A DNA stretch of 64,000 nucleotides from Rhodospirillales bacterium (GCA_019455065.1 JACFNC010000003.1:1-64000); one strand, 5' to 3'. Shown: positions 1 to 8,841, counted from the stretch's first letter. The notes: generated by a model not told the origin, from the letters alone. Translations and numbers: made by a program.

Positions 1-43
1 GAGTAGAATCAACACCGTGCGCTCAGTCCAGAAATTTAAACCG

Positions 44-128
44 GACAGCCGTGGGCTCGCCCCGGCCATCCACGGCCCCTTTGGAGGGGGAAAGCCGTGG
101 ACCCCCCGGGCCAAGCCCGGGGGGTGAC
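44..128. repeat. Degenerate palindromic intergenic repeat, GTGGATGG/CCGGGC family
   Basis: GC-rich inverted arms (a CCATCCACGG arm at about 68-78 and a CCGTGGACCCCCCGGGC arm at about 92-108) surround a GGAGGGGG spacer. Read on the minus strand it is a divergent copy of the unit that forms the tandem array at 1936-2712. It lies in a stretch (1-566) where I see no credible gene; the open frames there are by-products of high GC. Confidence 0.6.
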
Positions 129-315
129 GTCCGGTGTGAGATTTGATCGAACGAAACCCGCCATGTTGGACAGGGGAAACACCCGATTCCGTCCCGGTTC
201 CGTCCCCCAACCGGTCGAAAACGGGCCATTTTGCCGCGGTATTTCCCCACACTTGCGGGTGGGGACAGCTTCCGGAAAGCGATACGGGCAGTCCGAAAAT
301 CTGTATCGTTTCGGC

Positions 316-404
316 CCCTCACCCCAACCCTCTCCCGAAAGCGGGAGAGGGAGCGAAGGACGTTTCCCTCTCCCGCTTGCGGGAGAGGGAGGGGCCCGAC
401 GCGC
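316..404. repeat. Double hairpin repeat, CCCTCTCCCG family
   Basis: Two successive hairpins share the arms CCCTCTCCCG and CGGGAGAGGG, with loops AAAG and CTTG. The flanks (CCTCACCCCAAC on the left, GGGAGGGTGAGGG on the right) can also pair. This is a type of dispersed intergenic repeat seen in many proteobacteria. It could act as a transcript-end structure, but no adjacent gene end is visible. Confidence 0.65.
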
Positions 405-469
405 AGCGGCGGGAGGGTGAGGGAGGCGCGGCTCTCACCCAGGGTCAAGCCGCAGGATGGAGAAAAGCT

Positions 470-548
470 GTCATTGCGAGGAGCGGCAGCGACGAAGCAA
501 TCCAGCTTCCCCCGGCTCTGGATTGCTTCGCCTCCGGCTCGCAATGAC
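470..548. repeat. Dispersed palindromic repeat, GTCATTGCGAGG family
   Basis: The left arm starts GTCATTGCGAGGAGCG and continues to GAAGCAATCCAG. The right arm is its near-perfect inverse, CTGGATTGCTTCG to GCAATGAC. The centre is a short CTTCCCCCGGCT spacer. This 79-bp element resembles repeats widely scattered in alphaproteobacterial genomes. It sits 19 bp from the 3' end of the gene at 567-992. Confidence 0.75.
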
Positions 549-566
549 GGGTCCACACAACCCCCG

Positions 567-992
567 TCACCCCACCGCCGCACCTCCCCTGAGCCACGCC
601 CGGCACGCCTTCTCCGGGTCGCGCAGGTCCAGCAGGTCCAGGCATTCCGGGCTTTCCTCGTCGTCGACCCGCGCGCCGAGCTGTTCGGCGATGTCGGCGA
701 TCTTGGCGCGCACGTCGGGGCGCAGGTGCACGCGAATCGCCTTCAGCCCGTGGCGCAGCGCGGCCAGGGCGTCGCCGGCGGCGTCGCCGCAGTCGAGGAT
801 GGCCTCCACCGCCACCCCCGGATGCTCGGCGCGGGCCATCTCCACGATGTCGGCGAAAAAGGCCGGGCCGAGATAGCCCGAGGCCGCGTAGGGGCTCATC
901 AGGGTCACCGGCACGCCCAGGGAGTCCGCCGCCGCCAGGGCGGCGCGGGCGTGGCCGAGATGATGCACGACGATGCGGCGGGCGGGCGTCAT
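567..992 (-). CDS. Conserved hypothetical protein next to zapA
   Basis: Protein of 141 residues if it starts at the ATG at 992 (MTPARRIVVHHLGHARAAL); a longer frame reaches 1028 but the extra residues look unrelated. The predicted fold is alpha/beta with no signal peptide or membrane segment. It contains a VTLMSPYAASGYLGPAFF stretch and a second half rich in Asp and Leu (ECLDLLDLRDPEKACRAWL). I recognise the type as a small protein often found beside zapA in alphaproteobacteria, but know no function. It diverges from the 1072 gene, with about 80 bp between the two starts. Confidence 0.7.
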   Translation of the reverse strand: MTPARRIVVHHLGHARAALAAADSLGVPVTLMSPYAASGYLGPAFFADIVEMARAEHPGVAVEAILDCGDAAGDALAALRHGLKAIRVHLRPDVRAKIADIAEQLGARVDDEESPECLDLLDLRDPEKACRAWLRGGAAVG

Positions 993-1071
993 GGCCGGCA
1001 GTCTAGCGGCGGGCGGCGTTGACGCCAATGGCGCCGCCGCCTATCCTGCGGGCCGATCGGGAGAGCAGGGC

Positions 1072-1266
1072 GTGGAAGCTGAGGAAAAGCCTGATTTGGC
1101 GCAATTCGAGCGGGCGCTGGCCCGGCTCGAGGGCGCGGTGGCGCGCCTCGAGGCGGCGGCGGCGGCGCGCGACGCCGACTACGCGGCCCTGCGCAAGGTC
1201 ACGCGCGAGGTCTCGGGCCGCCTCGATTCGGCCATCGAGCGGCTGACGCTGGCGGTCGAGGGCTAG
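1072..1266 (+). CDS. Small coiled-coil protein, DUF4164-like, upstream of zapA
   Basis: About 64 residues from the GTG at 1072. The protein is almost entirely one heptad-patterned helix (FERALARLEGAVARLEAAAA) followed by a basic stretch and a second helix (SAIERLTLAVEG). It ends 4 bp before the zapA GTG, so the two are very likely cotranscribed. Small coiled-coil partners just upstream of zapA are common in alphaproteobacteria. A role near the division ring is an inference from position only. Confidence 0.65.
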   Translation: MEAEEKPDLAQFERALARLEGAVARLEAAAAARDADYAALRKVTREVSGRLDSAIERLTLAVEG

Positions 1267-1270
1267 GGCC

Positions 1271-1606
1271 GTGGCCACCGTCGCCATCACCATCAACGGG
1301 CGCACCCACGAACTGGCCTGCGACGACGGCCAGGAGGAGCATGTGCGCGCGCTCGCCGCCTATGTCGACGGCCGGGCGCGGCAGCTCGTCGGCGCGGTCG
1401 GGCAGGTGGGCGACACCCTGCTGCTCACCATGCTCTGCCTGCTGCTCGCCGACGAGCTGAACGAGGCCCGGGGCGCGGCGGCCGGGCAGGGCACGGGCGA
1501 GGTTGCCGGCGCGGCGCCGGAGTTCGACGCGGCGGCCCTGGCGCGCGGCCTCGACGCCCTCAGCCAACGGATCGAAGCCATTGCGGATCGCCTGGAGAAG
1601 GCCTAG
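1271..1606 (+). CDS. zapA: Cell division protein ZapA
   Basis: 111 residues from a GTG start. The N-terminal part (VAITINGRTHELACDDGQEE, then VRALAAYVDGRARQL) is the ZapA globular domain, and the C-terminal part is the long helix used for dimer/tetramer packing, ending QRIEAIADRLEKA. ZapA binds FtsZ protofilaments at the cytoplasmic face of the division site. The following 6S RNA and cyclo-ligase gene are the conserved neighbours of zapA in proteobacteria and support the call. A 15-residue Ala/Gly-rich linker in the middle reflects the very high local GC. Confidence 0.85.
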   Translation: MATVAITINGRTHELACDDGQEEHVRALAAYVDGRARQLVGAVGQVGDTLLLTMLCLLLADELNEARGAAAGQGTGEVAGAAPEFDAAALARGLDALSQRIEAIADRLEKA

Positions 1607-1612
1607 ATTCAT

Positions 1613-1785
1613 CGGTGGAGCGGGTGCTGCCTGGTGCGTCAGGCCGCTACTGTCCCTGGGGCCAATACCGTTCTCTCGGGAGCTGTCCCTGCCGGGATCG
1701 TGGTCCCGGTACATGGCGCCCACCTGCGATAGCAGGCCGCAGAGGACTCGCACATGCCGACGGCCGAGGCGGCCCCGCTCCATCC
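1613..1785 (+). ncRNA. ssrS: 6S RNA
   Basis: The segment lies between zapA and the 5-formyl-THF cyclo-ligase gene, the usual site of ssrS. A long terminal stem closes it: GTGGAGCGGG (1615-1624) pairs with CCCGCTCCAT (1774-1783) over ten positions, one of them G-U. Inside are a CTGTCCCTGGGGCC segment and a second GCTGTCCCTGCC segment, consistent with the broken helix around an open-promoter-like bubble. Length is about 170 nt. 6S RNA sequesters the housekeeping RNA polymerase holoenzyme. The ends are approximate; I assigned it from structure and synteny, not from a covariance search. Confidence 0.75.
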
Positions 1786-1816
1786 CGCCGTCGCCTCGCC
1801 AAATTCATCCCTCGCC

Positions 1817-1892
1817 GTCATTCCCGCGGCCTCCGTTCCCGTCATTCCCGCGGCCCCCTTCGTCGTCATTCCCGCGCAAGCGGGAATCCATG
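1817..1892. repeat. Cluster of GTCATTCCCGC repeats
   Basis: Three GTCATTCCCGC motifs start near 1817, 1841 and 1865. The last one is complete, with the inverted partner GCGGGAATCCATG after a short CAA loop. This is another widespread dispersed hairpin type. It lies directly before the 106-bp array. Confidence 0.65.
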
Positions 1893-1935
1893 CACGTCAG
1901 CGGCGCATGGACCCCCGCCCCCGCACCCCCCACCC

Positions 1936-2712
1936 GTCATGCCCGGGCTTGTCCCGGGCATCCACGCCCTTTCGCGGAATCGACCGCTGGCGGCGGGCCC
2001 GGCCGGCTTCCGTGGATGGCCGGGTCACGCCCGGCCATGACGACCGGATGGGGCCCCGCTCTTGCCCCCGCACCCCCCACCCGTCATGCCCGGGCTCGTC
2101 CCGGGCATCCACGCCCTTTCGCCGAATCGACCGCTGGCGGCGCGTTTGGCCGGCTTCCGTGGATGGCCGGGTCACGCCCGGCCATGACGACCGGGCGGGA
2201 AATCCCCGCTCTTGCCCCCGCGCCCCCCACCCGTCATGCCCGGGCTCGTCCCGGGCATCCACGCCCTTCCGCCGAAACGACCGCGTGCGGCGGGCCCGGC
2301 CGGCTTCCGTGGATGGCCGGGTCACGCCCGGCCATGACGACCGGATGGGGCCCCGCTCTTGCCCCCGCACCCCCCACCCGTCATGCCCGGGCTCGTCCCG
2401 GGCATCCACGCCCTTTCGCCGAATCGACCGCTGGCGGCGCGTTTGGCCGGCTTCCGTGGATGGCCGGGTCACGCCCGGCCATGACGACCGGGCGGGAAAT
2501 CCCCGCTCTTGCCCCCGCGCCCCCCACCCGTCATGCCCGGGCTCGTCCCGGGCATCCACGCCCTTCCGCCGAAACGACCGCGTGCGGCGGGCCCGGCCGC
2601 GTTCCGTGGATGGCCGGATCACGCCCGGCCATGACGATAGGGCGGGAAACCCCCGCTCTTGCCCCCGCACCCCCCACCCGTCATGCCCGGGCTTGTCCCG
2701 GGCATCCACGGC
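1936..2712. repeat. Tandem array of five 106-bp palindromic units plus a half unit
   Basis: Complete units occupy 1936-2041, 2083-2188, 2233-2338, 2380-2485 and 2530-2635, each exactly 106 bp, from GTCATGCCCGGGC to GGCCATGAC. A truncated sixth begins at 2680. Linkers are 41, 44, 41, 44 and 44 bp. In each unit the left half (GTCATGCCCGGGC..GGGCATCCACG) and right half (CGTGGATGGCCGG..CCGGCCATGAC) are separate hairpins that also pair with each other. Units 2/4 and 3/5 are nearly identical pairs, so the array grew by duplication of a block of about 297 bp. It ends 44 bp before the fau start. Long open frames across it are artefacts of the repeat. Confidence 0.85.
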
Positions 2713-2755
2713 CTTCCGCCGCCCGCCCGGCCCCCACCATCGCGCGCACGTCCCC

Positions 2756-3364
2756 ATGACCGCCGATCCCGCCGACATTCCGGCCCGCAAGCGCGCCCTG
2801 CGCGCCGCCGCCGTCGAGCGCCGCCGGCTGGCCCACGGGGCGATGGCCGAGGAGGCGGCGCGGCGGGTGCGGGCGGCGTTCCTGGCGCGCCTGCTGCCGC
2901 CGCCGGGAACCGTGGTGTCGGCGTTCTGGCCGATGGGCGACGAGATCGACCTGCGCCCGCTGCTCGACGCCCTGCACGCGGCCGGCCGCGCGCTCGCCCT
3001 GCCGGTGGTGGCCGGGCGCGGCGAGCCGCTGGAGTTCCGCCGCTGGCGACCGGGCGAGGTCCTGGAGCCGGGGGTGTTCGGCACCCTGCATCCGGCGGCG
3101 GCGGCGCCCGCGGTGCGGCCGTCGCTGTTGCTGGTGCCGCTGCTCGCCTGGGACCGCCGCGGCTACCGGCTGGGCTATGGCGGCGGCTACTACGACCGCA
3201 CGCTGGCGCGGCTGCGGGCCGACGGCGGCGGCGCGGTCACTGCGGTCGGCGTCGGCTACGCGGCGCAGGAGGTCGAGGCCGTGCCCCATGACGGGCGCGA
3301 CGAGCGGCTCGACGTCATGCTGACCGAGGAGGGTGTTCTGGAGATCGACGGGACCGGGTCATGA
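2756..3364 (+). CDS. fau: 5-formyltetrahydrofolate cyclo-ligase
   Basis: 202 residues from the ATG at 2756; the open frame continues far upstream but only through repeats. It converts 5-formyl-THF to 5,10-methenyl-THF using ATP. Visible family marks are the basic N-terminal nucleotide region ([15 protein letters not shown]), the [15 protein letters not shown] segment, and the signature near residue 140 ([19 protein letters not shown]). Position after zapA and 6S RNA is the classic arrangement. The stop overlaps the next start (ATGA, 3361-3364), so it is translationally coupled to the phosphoesterase. Confidence 0.93.
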   Translation: MTADPADIPARKRALRAAAVERRRLAHGAMAEEAARRVRAAFLARLLPPPGTVVSAFWPMGDEIDLRPLLDALHAAGRALALPVVAGRGEPLEFRRWRPGEVLEPGVFGTLHPAAAAPAVRPSLLLVPLLAWDRRGYRLGYGGGYYDRTLARLRADGGGAVTAVGVGYAAQEVEAVPHDGRDERLDVMLTEEGVLEIDGTGS

Positions 3365-4179
3365 GGCTTCTGTATTGCGGCGACGTCATGGGGCGCAGCG
3401 GGCGCGACGCGGTGATCGCCCAGGTGCCCGACCTGCGCCGGCGGCTGGGGCTCGACTTCGTGGTCGTGAACGGCGAGAACGCCGCCCACGGCTTCGGCCT
3501 CACCGCCCGGATCTGCCAGGACTTCTACGCCGCCGGCGTCGACGTGGTGACCACCGGCAACCACGTCTGGGACCAGCGCGAGATCATCGCCTATATCGAC
3601 GGCGATCCGCGGCTGTTGCGCCCCGTGAACTTTCCGCGCGGCACGCCGGGGCGCGGGGCCGGGGTGTTCGAGGCGCCGCGCGGGCGCAAGGTGATGGTGG
3701 TGCAGGTCATGGGGCGGCTGTTCATGGAGGCGCTCGACGACCCCTTCACCGCGCTCGAGGCGCAGCTCGCCAGGCACCCGATGGGGGCGGGGGCGGGGGT
3801 GGACGCGGTGATCGTCGACGTCCATTGCGAGGCGACCAGCGAGAAGATGGCGGTCGGGCACTGGTGCGACGGCCGCGCCTCGCTGGTGGTCGGCAGCCAT
3901 TCCCACGTGCCCACCGCCGACGCCCAGATCCTGCCCGGCGGCACCGCCTATCTCACCGACGCCGGCATGTGCGGCGACTACGACTCGGTGATCGGCATGC
4001 GCAAGGAAACCGCCATCGCGCGCTTCGTGCGCAAGGTGCCGGGCGAGCGGCTGGCGCCGGCCGAGGGCGAGGCGACGCTGTGCGCGGTGTTCGTCGAGAC
4101 CGACGACCGCACCGGGCTGGCGTTGCGCGTCGCGCCGCTGCGCCTCGGCGGGCGCCTCGCGGCCTGCTGGCCGGACTGA
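3361..4179 (+). CDS. TIGR00282/YmdB-type metallophosphoesterase
   Basis: 272 residues. A calcineurin-like dimetal phosphodiesterase of the YmdB family, cytoplasmic, acting on cyclic nucleotides in characterised members. Metal ligand motifs are seen in order: [12 protein letters not shown] at the N-terminus, [12 protein letters not shown] near 38-49, [11 protein letters not shown] near 63-73, [10 protein letters not shown] near 158-167 and [11 protein letters not shown] near 178-188. It overlaps fau by 4 bp. The cellular role in alphaproteobacteria is not defined. Confidence 0.88.
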   Translation: MRLLYCGDVMGRSGRDAVIAQVPDLRRRLGLDFVVVNGENAAHGFGLTARICQDFYAAGVDVVTTGNHVWDQREIIAYIDGDPRLLRPVNFPRGTPGRGAGVFEAPRGRKVMVVQVMGRLFMEALDDPFTALEAQLARHPMGAGAGVDAVIVDVHCEATSEKMAVGHWCDGRASLVVGSHSHVPTADAQILPGGTAYLTDAGMCGDYDSVIGMRKETAIARFVRKVPGERLAPAEGEATLCAVFVETDDRTGLALRVAPLRLGGRLAACWPD

Positions 4180-4284
4180 GGCTGCGTCGCATCCGCAACG
4201 CGACCCGTCGCAGCCCGCTAGGCTCGCCGCACCACATATGGTATAGCGTCCACACTGTCTCCTCCCAAAAAACGTCCGTGAGCA

Positions 4285-5034
4285 ATGGCCGGCCATTCGC
4301 AATTCAAGAACATCATGCACCGCAAGGGCGCCCAGGACGCCAAGCGGGCCAAGGCTTTCACCAAGCTGATCCGCGAGCTGACGGTGGCGGCGCGTTCGGG
4401 CCTGCCCGACCCCGCCATGAATCCGCGCCTCCGGGCCGCCGTGCAGGCGGCGCGCGAGGCCAACATGCCCAAGGACACCATGGAGCGCGCCATCAAGCGC
4501 GGTGCCGGCGGGGCCGACGACGCCAACTACGAGGAGGTGCGCTACGAGGGTTACGGCCCGGGCGGCGTGGCGATCATCGTCGAGGCGCTGACCGACAACC
4601 GCAACCGCACCGCGTCGGAGGTGCGCGCCGCCTTCAACAAGCACGGCGGCTCGCTCGGCGAGACCAACAGCGTGTCCTTCATGTTCGACCGCATCGGCGC
4701 CATCCACTATCCGGCCGAGGCGGCCTCGGCCGAGGCGATGTTCGAGGCGGCGCTGGAGGCCGGGGCGGACAACGTCGAATCGGCCGAGGACGGCCACGAG
4801 GTGACCTGCGCGCCGGACGACCTCAACGCCGTGCGCGAGGCCCTCGAGGCGCGCTTCGGCCCGCCCGGCGCGGCGCGTCTCGACTGGCGGCCGCAGACCA
4901 CGGTTCCCGTCGACGGCTCCAACGCCGAGACGCTGCTGAAGCTCCTCGAGGTGCTGGACGACAGCGACGACGTCCAACGCGTCCAGGCCAACTACGAGAT
5001 GTCGCAGGAAACCATGGAGCGGCTGAGCGCCTGA
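4285..5034 (+). CDS. yebC: YebC/PmpR (TACO1) family protein
   Basis: 249 residues, full length for the family. The N-terminus [20 protein letters not shown] and the following [13 protein letters not shown] are near-invariant in YebC. The later motifs [10 protein letters not shown] and [10 protein letters not shown] also fit. The family binds DNA as a regulator in some bacteria and has more recently been tied to relief of ribosome stalling, as TACO1 is in mitochondria. It stands directly before ruvC with a 3-bp gap, the usual proteobacterial arrangement. About 105 bp upstream have no gene and should hold the promoter. Confidence 0.95.
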   Translation: MAGHSQFKNIMHRKGAQDAKRAKAFTKLIRELTVAARSGLPDPAMNPRLRAAVQAAREANMPKDTMERAIKRGAGGADDANYEEVRYEGYGPGGVAIIVEALTDNRNRTASEVRAAFNKHGGSLGETNSVSFMFDRIGAIHYPAEAASAEAMFEAALEAGADNVESAEDGHEVTCAPDDLNAVREALEARFGPPGAARLDWRPQTTVPVDGSNAETLLKLLEVLDDSDDVQRVQANYEMSQETMERLSA

Positions 5035-5037
5035 GCG

Positions 5038-5535
5038 ATGAGAGTGCTGGGAATCGACCCCGGTCTGCGCGCCACGGGATGGGCGGTGATCGACGTCGCC
5101 GACAACCGTCTGCGGGCGGTGGCCGACGGCGTGGTGCGCTCCGACGAGCGCCTCTCGCTGGCCCAGCGCCTCGCCCAACTCCACGAGGGCGTGGCGGCTG
5201 TGATCCGCGAGCACGCGCCGGGCGAGGCGGCCATCGAGGAAACCTTCGTCAACGCCAATCCGCGCAGCACGCTGAAGCTCGGCCAGGCGCGCGGCGCGGT
5301 GCTGCTGGCCCCGGCGCTGGCCGGGCTGCCGGTTGCCGAATACGCCCCCAACCTCGTCAAGAAGTCGCTCGTCGGCACCGGCCACGCCGCCAAGCAGCAG
5401 ATCGACGCCATGGTGCGCATGCTGCTCCCCGGCTGCCTCGCCGCCAGCCCCGACGCCGCCGACGCCCTCGCCGTCGCCATCTGCCACGCCCATCACCGCG
5501 CCACGGCGCGCCGGCTGGTCGAGGCCGCGTCGTGA
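5038..5535 (+). CDS. ruvC: Holliday junction endonuclease RuvC
   Basis: 165 residues. RuvC resolves Holliday junctions by paired incisions and works with RuvAB. It begins [17 protein letters not shown], whose Asp is the first acidic catalytic residue. The second, E66, lies in [12 protein letters not shown]. The final pair is in [17 protein letters not shown]. The stop overlaps the GTG of ruvA, and the order yebC-ruvC-ruvA-ruvB implies one operon. Confidence 0.96.
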   Translation: MRVLGIDPGLRATGWAVIDVADNRLRAVADGVVRSDERLSLAQRLAQLHEGVAAVIREHAPGEAAIEETFVNANPRSTLKLGQARGAVLLAPALAGLPVAEYAPNLVKKSLVGTGHAAKQQIDAMVRMLLPGCLAASPDAADALAVAICHAHHRATARRLVEAAS

Positions 5536-6161
5536 TCGCCCGCCTGCGGGGGATCGTCGATTCGCTCGGCGACGACTGGGCGGTGATCGACGTCGCCGGC
5601 GTCGGCTACCAGGTCTTCTGTTCGGCCCGCACGCTGGCGCGGCTGGGCGTCGGCGAGGCGGCGGCGGTGCATGTCGAGACCCATGTCCGCGAGGATCACA
5701 TCCACCTCTACGGCTTCCTGGACGCCGCCGAGCGCGAATGGTTCCGCCTGCTGACCACGGTCCAGGGCGTGGGCAGCAAGGTCGCGCTGGCGCTGCTCTC
5801 GGTGACGCCGCCGGACCAGCTCATGCTGGCCATCGCCGCCCAGGACAAGGCGGCGCTGACCCGCGCCTCCGGGGTCGGCCCGAAGCTGGCCGGCCGTATC
5901 GTCAGCGAGTTGAAGGACCGCGCTCCCCGCGTCGCCGCGGCGCTGGGCGGCGGTGGGCAGGCGCCGGTCATGTCCGGGGGCGAGGCCGAGACGGGGGCGG
6001 TGGCCGACGCGGTGTCGGCGCTGGTCAATCTCGGCTACAAGCGCATCGAGGCCCACGCGGCGGTGGTGCGGGCGGCGCAGAGTATGGGCGACGGGGCGGC
6101 GGTGCAGAGCCTGATCCGCGCCGGGTTGAAGGAGCTGGGACCACGGGAGCTTAGCCGATGA
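5532..6161 (+). CDS. ruvA: Holliday junction branch migration protein RuvA
   Basis: 209 residues from GTG 5532, which overlaps the ruvC stop by 4 bp; the longer upstream frame is not coding. The N-terminal OB domain reads [20 protein letters not shown]. The middle domain has the helix-hairpin-helix motifs ([19 protein letters not shown] and [19 protein letters not shown]), and the C-terminal domain III ([16 protein letters not shown]) contacts RuvB. RuvA tetramers clamp the junction. It overlaps the ruvB start by 4 bp. Confidence 0.95.
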   Translation: MIARLRGIVDSLGDDWAVIDVAGVGYQVFCSARTLARLGVGEAAAVHVETHVREDHIHLYGFLDAAEREWFRLLTTVQGVGSKVALALLSVTPPDQLMLAIAAQDKAALTRASGVGPKLAGRIVSELKDRAPRVAAALGGGGQAPVMSGGEAETGAVADAVSALVNLGYKRIEAHAAVVRAAQSMGDGAAVQSLIRAGLKELGPRELSR

Positions 6162-7204
6162 GCGGCGGGCGGGTGGTCGATGGCGAGGCTGCGGCGGGCG
6201 ACGTCGAAAGCCACCTCCGCCCGCAGACCCTGGACGCCTTCATCGGCCAGCGCGAGGCCTGCGCCAATTTGCGCGTCTTCGTCGAGGCGGCCCGGGCGCG
6301 CGGCGAGGCGCTCGACCATGTGCTTCTGTCCGGCCCTCCGGGGCTCGGCAAGACCACCCTGGCGCAGATCGTGGCGCGCGAAATGGGCGTGGGATTCCGC
6401 GCCACCTCCGGCCCGATCATCGCCAAGGCTGGCGACTTGGCGGCATTGCTTACCAATCTCGAACCGAACGACGTCCTTTTCATCGACGAAATACATCGCC
6501 TTAATCCCGCCATAGAGGAAGTTCTCTATCCCGCCATGGAGGATTTCCAGCTCGATCTGATCATCGGCGAGGGACCCGCGGCGCGCTCGGTGCGCATCGA
6601 CCTCAGCCGGTTCACGCTGGTCGGCGCGACAACCCGGTCGGGGCTGCTGACGACGCCGCTGCGCGAGCGCTTCGGCATCCCGCTGCGCCTCGCCTTCTAC
6701 CAACCCGCCGAGTTGGAACGGATCGTGCGGCGGGGCGCCCGTGTGCTGGGGCTGGACCTCACCGCCGACGGCGCCGCCGAGATCGCGCGCCGTTCGCGAG
6801 GTACGCCCCGCGTGGCGAATCGGCTGCTGCGCCGGGTCCGCGACTTCGCCGCGGTGGCGGGGACGCTTCCGGTGACCGCGGCTGTCGCCGATGCGGCGCT
6901 CAACCGCCTGGGGGTGGACGCGGTCGGCCTCGATGCCATGGACCGCCGCTATATGCGCTGCATCGCAGACCATTACGGAGGCGGCCCGGTCGGGGTGGAA
7001 ACCCTGGCCGCCGCCCTGTCGGAACAGCGGGATACCATCGAAGAGGTGATCGAACCCTACCTGCTCCAGCAGGGCCTGTTGCAGCGGACGCCGCGCGGCC
7101 GGGTCCTGTCCCCGGCGGGCTTCCGGCACCTCGGTCTCGCTCCGCCGCGCCGGACTGCCGATCAGCTCAATCTGCTGGGTGACGAGGACGCGGCCGATGA
7201 CTGA
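6158..7204 (+). CDS. ruvB: Holliday junction DNA helicase RuvB
   Basis: 348 residues. The AAA+ motor shows Walker [13 protein letters not shown], Walker [11 protein letters not shown], sensor 1 GATTRSGLL and the arginine-finger region TPLRERFG. The C-terminal winged helix includes [20 protein letters not shown]. It drives branch migration with RuvA. The 3' end overlaps the ybgC start by 8 bp. The middle part (about 6400-6540) is noticeably lower in GC than the genes upstream of it. Confidence 0.96.
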   Translation: MSGGRVVDGEAAAGDVESHLRPQTLDAFIGQREACANLRVFVEAARARGEALDHVLLSGPPGLGKTTLAQIVAREMGVGFRATSGPIIAKAGDLAALLTNLEPNDVLFIDEIHRLNPAIEEVLYPAMEDFQLDLIIGEGPAARSVRIDLSRFTLVGATTRSGLLTTPLRERFGIPLRLAFYQPAELERIVRRGARVLGLDLTADGAAEIARRSRGTPRVANRLLRRVRDFAAVAGTLPVTAAVADAALNRLGVDAVGLDAMDRRYMRCIADHYGGGPVGVETLAAALSEQRDTIEEVIEPYLLQQGLLQRTPRGRVLSPAGFRHLGLAPPRRTADQLNLLGDEDAADD

Positions 7205-7634
7205 GCTCAGCGGCCGACTGGAGGGCCGGGTGCATGTCTACCCGGTGCGGGTCTATTTCGAGAACACCGACGCGGCCGGCATCGTCTATCACAGTAATTA
7301 TCTGAACTTCGCCGAGCGCGCCCGCACCGAGATGATGCGGCTGATGGATTTCGCGCACGCCCGCATGTGGGAAGGCGGCCGGGCCTTCGCGGTTCGCCAT
7401 TGCGTGGTCGACTTCCGGCGGTCTGCCGTGCTCGACGATCTGCTCGAGATTCGATCTCGTCTGGTTGGAGTTGGGGGCGCGACGGTGGAGATCGATCAGA
7501 GTTTCGAAAGACCGGCGGACGGGTTGCATATCGCCCGGCTCTACCTGCGCCTCGCCTCCATCACAAGGGACGGTCGGCCTGCCCGGCTGCCTGCGGAGCT
7601 GAGAGACAAAATTCGCACATTTATTTCTGACTGA
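7197..7634 (+). CDS. ybgC: Tol-Pal system acyl-CoA thioesterase YbgC
   Basis: 145 residues from the ATG at 7197, inside the end of ruvB. A hot-dog fold 4HBT thioesterase: [20 protein letters not shown] carries the catalytic Asp and the family Tyr/His. The next motif is [12 protein letters not shown]. In characterised bacteria it hydrolyses acyl-CoA/acyl-ACP and associates with phospholipid synthesis enzymes. It leads the Tol-Pal operon, 11 bp before tolQ. Confidence 0.94.
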   Translation: MTELSGRLEGRVHVYPVRVYFENTDAAGIVYHSNYLNFAERARTEMMRLMDFAHARMWEGGRAFAVRHCVVDFRRSAVLDDLLEIRSRLVGVGGATVEIDQSFERPADGLHIARLYLRLASITRDGRPARLPAELRDKIRTFISD

Positions 7635-7645
7635 CGGAACTAATC

Positions 7646-8368
7646 ATGGATTCAACGGTCATCGAATCGGTTGCCTTGGGGGGAGCCGCCGACTTGTCGA
7701 TGTGGAGCCTGTTTCTAAGGGCCGACTTCGTCGTCAAGCTGGTGATGGTAATGCTTGCCGCCGCCTCGTTCTGGTCCTGGGCGATCATCTTCGACAAGGT
7801 CATAAGGCTGCGGCGGCTCTTTGGGCGGGCCGACCAGTTCGAGGAAAGTTTCTGGTCCGGCGGCTCGCTCGAAGAGCTCTACGACCGGATCGGTTCCCGG
7901 CCGCTCGATCCGATGGCGTCGATCTTCGTTGCGGCGATGCGCGAATGGCGACGCTCTGCGGCGCGGGGAAAGGGCGATCACTCCACCATGCGCACCGGTC
8001 TATCCCAACGCATCGATCGCGTCATGCAGGTGACGCTGGGCCGCGAGATGGAGATGCTGGAATCCCGGATGGGCTTCCTTGCGTCCGTCGGTTCCACTGC
8101 TCCCTTCATCGGTCTCTTCGGCACCGTCTGGGGCATCATGAACAGCTTCCAATCGATTGCGCTGACCAAGAACACGAGCCTGGCGGTGGTCGCCCCCGGT
8201 ATTGCCGAGGCCCTGTTCGCCACCGCGCTCGGTTTGGTTGCCGCGATCCCCGCGGTCATAGCCTTCAACAAGCTATCGGGTGATCTCGACCGCTACGCGA
8301 AGCGTCTTGAGAACTTTGCCGGCGAGTTCGGCGCCATCCTCTCGCGCCAACTTGACGAGAAGGAATGA
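7646..8368 (+). CDS. tolQ: Tol-Pal proton channel subunit TolQ
   Basis: 240 residues, MotA/TolQ/ExbB family. The first membrane span is near residues 23-50 (KLVMVMLAAASFWSWAII). The two C-terminal spans are around 140-165 (TAPFIGLFGTVWGIMNSF) and 175-200 (APGIAEALFATALGLVAAI). TolQ with TolR forms the proton-driven stator that energises TolA during outer-membrane constriction. It is followed by tolR after 3 bp. Confidence 0.96.
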   Translation: MDSTVIESVALGGAADLSMWSLFLRADFVVKLVMVMLAAASFWSWAIIFDKVIRLRRLFGRADQFEESFWSGGSLEELYDRIGSRPLDPMASIFVAAMREWRRSAARGKGDHSTMRTGLSQRIDRVMQVTLGREMEMLESRMGFLASVGSTAPFIGLFGTVWGIMNSFQSIALTKNTSLAVVAPGIAEALFATALGLVAAIPAVIAFNKLSGDLDRYAKRLENFAGEFGAILSRQLDEKE

Positions 8369-8371
8369 TCG

Positions 8372-8836
8372 ATGGGCGCCTTCATCGGTAACGGCAGGCG
8401 CGGGCAGGGGACCCGGCGTGCCACCCCGTTGGTGAGCCAGATCAACGTGACACCAATGGTCGATGTGATGCTGGTGCTTCTCATCATCTTCATGGTGACG
8501 GCGCCGCTTCTAACCGCCGGTGTACAGGTTGACCTGCCGAAGACCAGCGCATCCGTCTTGAAGGGGGACGACCGCCCGTTGTCGATCACCGTCGATGGAA
8601 AAGGCCGAATCTTTATCCAGGAAACCGAGGTGCGTGCCGAGGAGTTGGTGCCGCGTCTCAAGGCCATTACGGCGGCAAAACCGGATACGCGTATATTCGT
8701 TCGCGGGGACAAGAACATTCCCTATGGACAAGTTATGGAGGTCATGGGAACGCTCGGGGCCGCCGGGTTTGACAAGGTGGCCTTGATAACCGAACGGCCT
8801 AACCAGCCGCAGTCTGGCGGACGGGCGGCGCGCTAA
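8372..8836 (+). CDS. tolR: Tol-Pal proton channel subunit TolR
   Basis: 154 residues, ExbD/TolR family. The Gly/Arg-rich cytoplasmic head (NGRRGQGTRRATPLVSQINV) leads to one membrane helix, TPMVDVMLVLLIIFMVTAPL, whose Asp is the proton-carrying residue. The periplasmic domain ends with FIRGDKN-like and MEVMGTLGAAGFDKVALI segments typical of TolR. It sits 3 bp after tolQ and 5 bp before tolA. Confidence 0.95.
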   Translation: MGAFIGNGRRGQGTRRATPLVSQINVTPMVDVMLVLLIIFMVTAPLLTAGVQVDLPKTSASVLKGDDRPLSITVDGKGRIFIQETEVRAEELVPRLKAITAAKPDTRIFVRGDKNIPYGQVMEVMGTLGAAGFDKVALITERPNQPQSGGRAAR

Positions 8837-8841
8837 CCGGC

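Noticed and set aside
231-1022. Plus-strand 263-codon frame at the left end
   Set aside because: Passes through hairpin repeats and then antisense to the 567-992 gene; no domain.
1936-2712. CRISPR array
   Set aside because: The units are 106-bp palindromes with nearly identical linkers, not short repeats with unique spacers; no cas genes are nearby.
1503-3084. Long open frames on both strands through the repeat array
   Set aside because: Their sequence simply translates the 106-bp repeats (MAGSRPAM-like units) and no start site or family fits.
3256-5496. 746-codon open frame on the minus strand opposite the phosphoesterase, yebC and ruvC
   Set aside because: It is His/Arg/Gly-rich with no domain and runs fully antisense to three clear genes; high GC removes stops.
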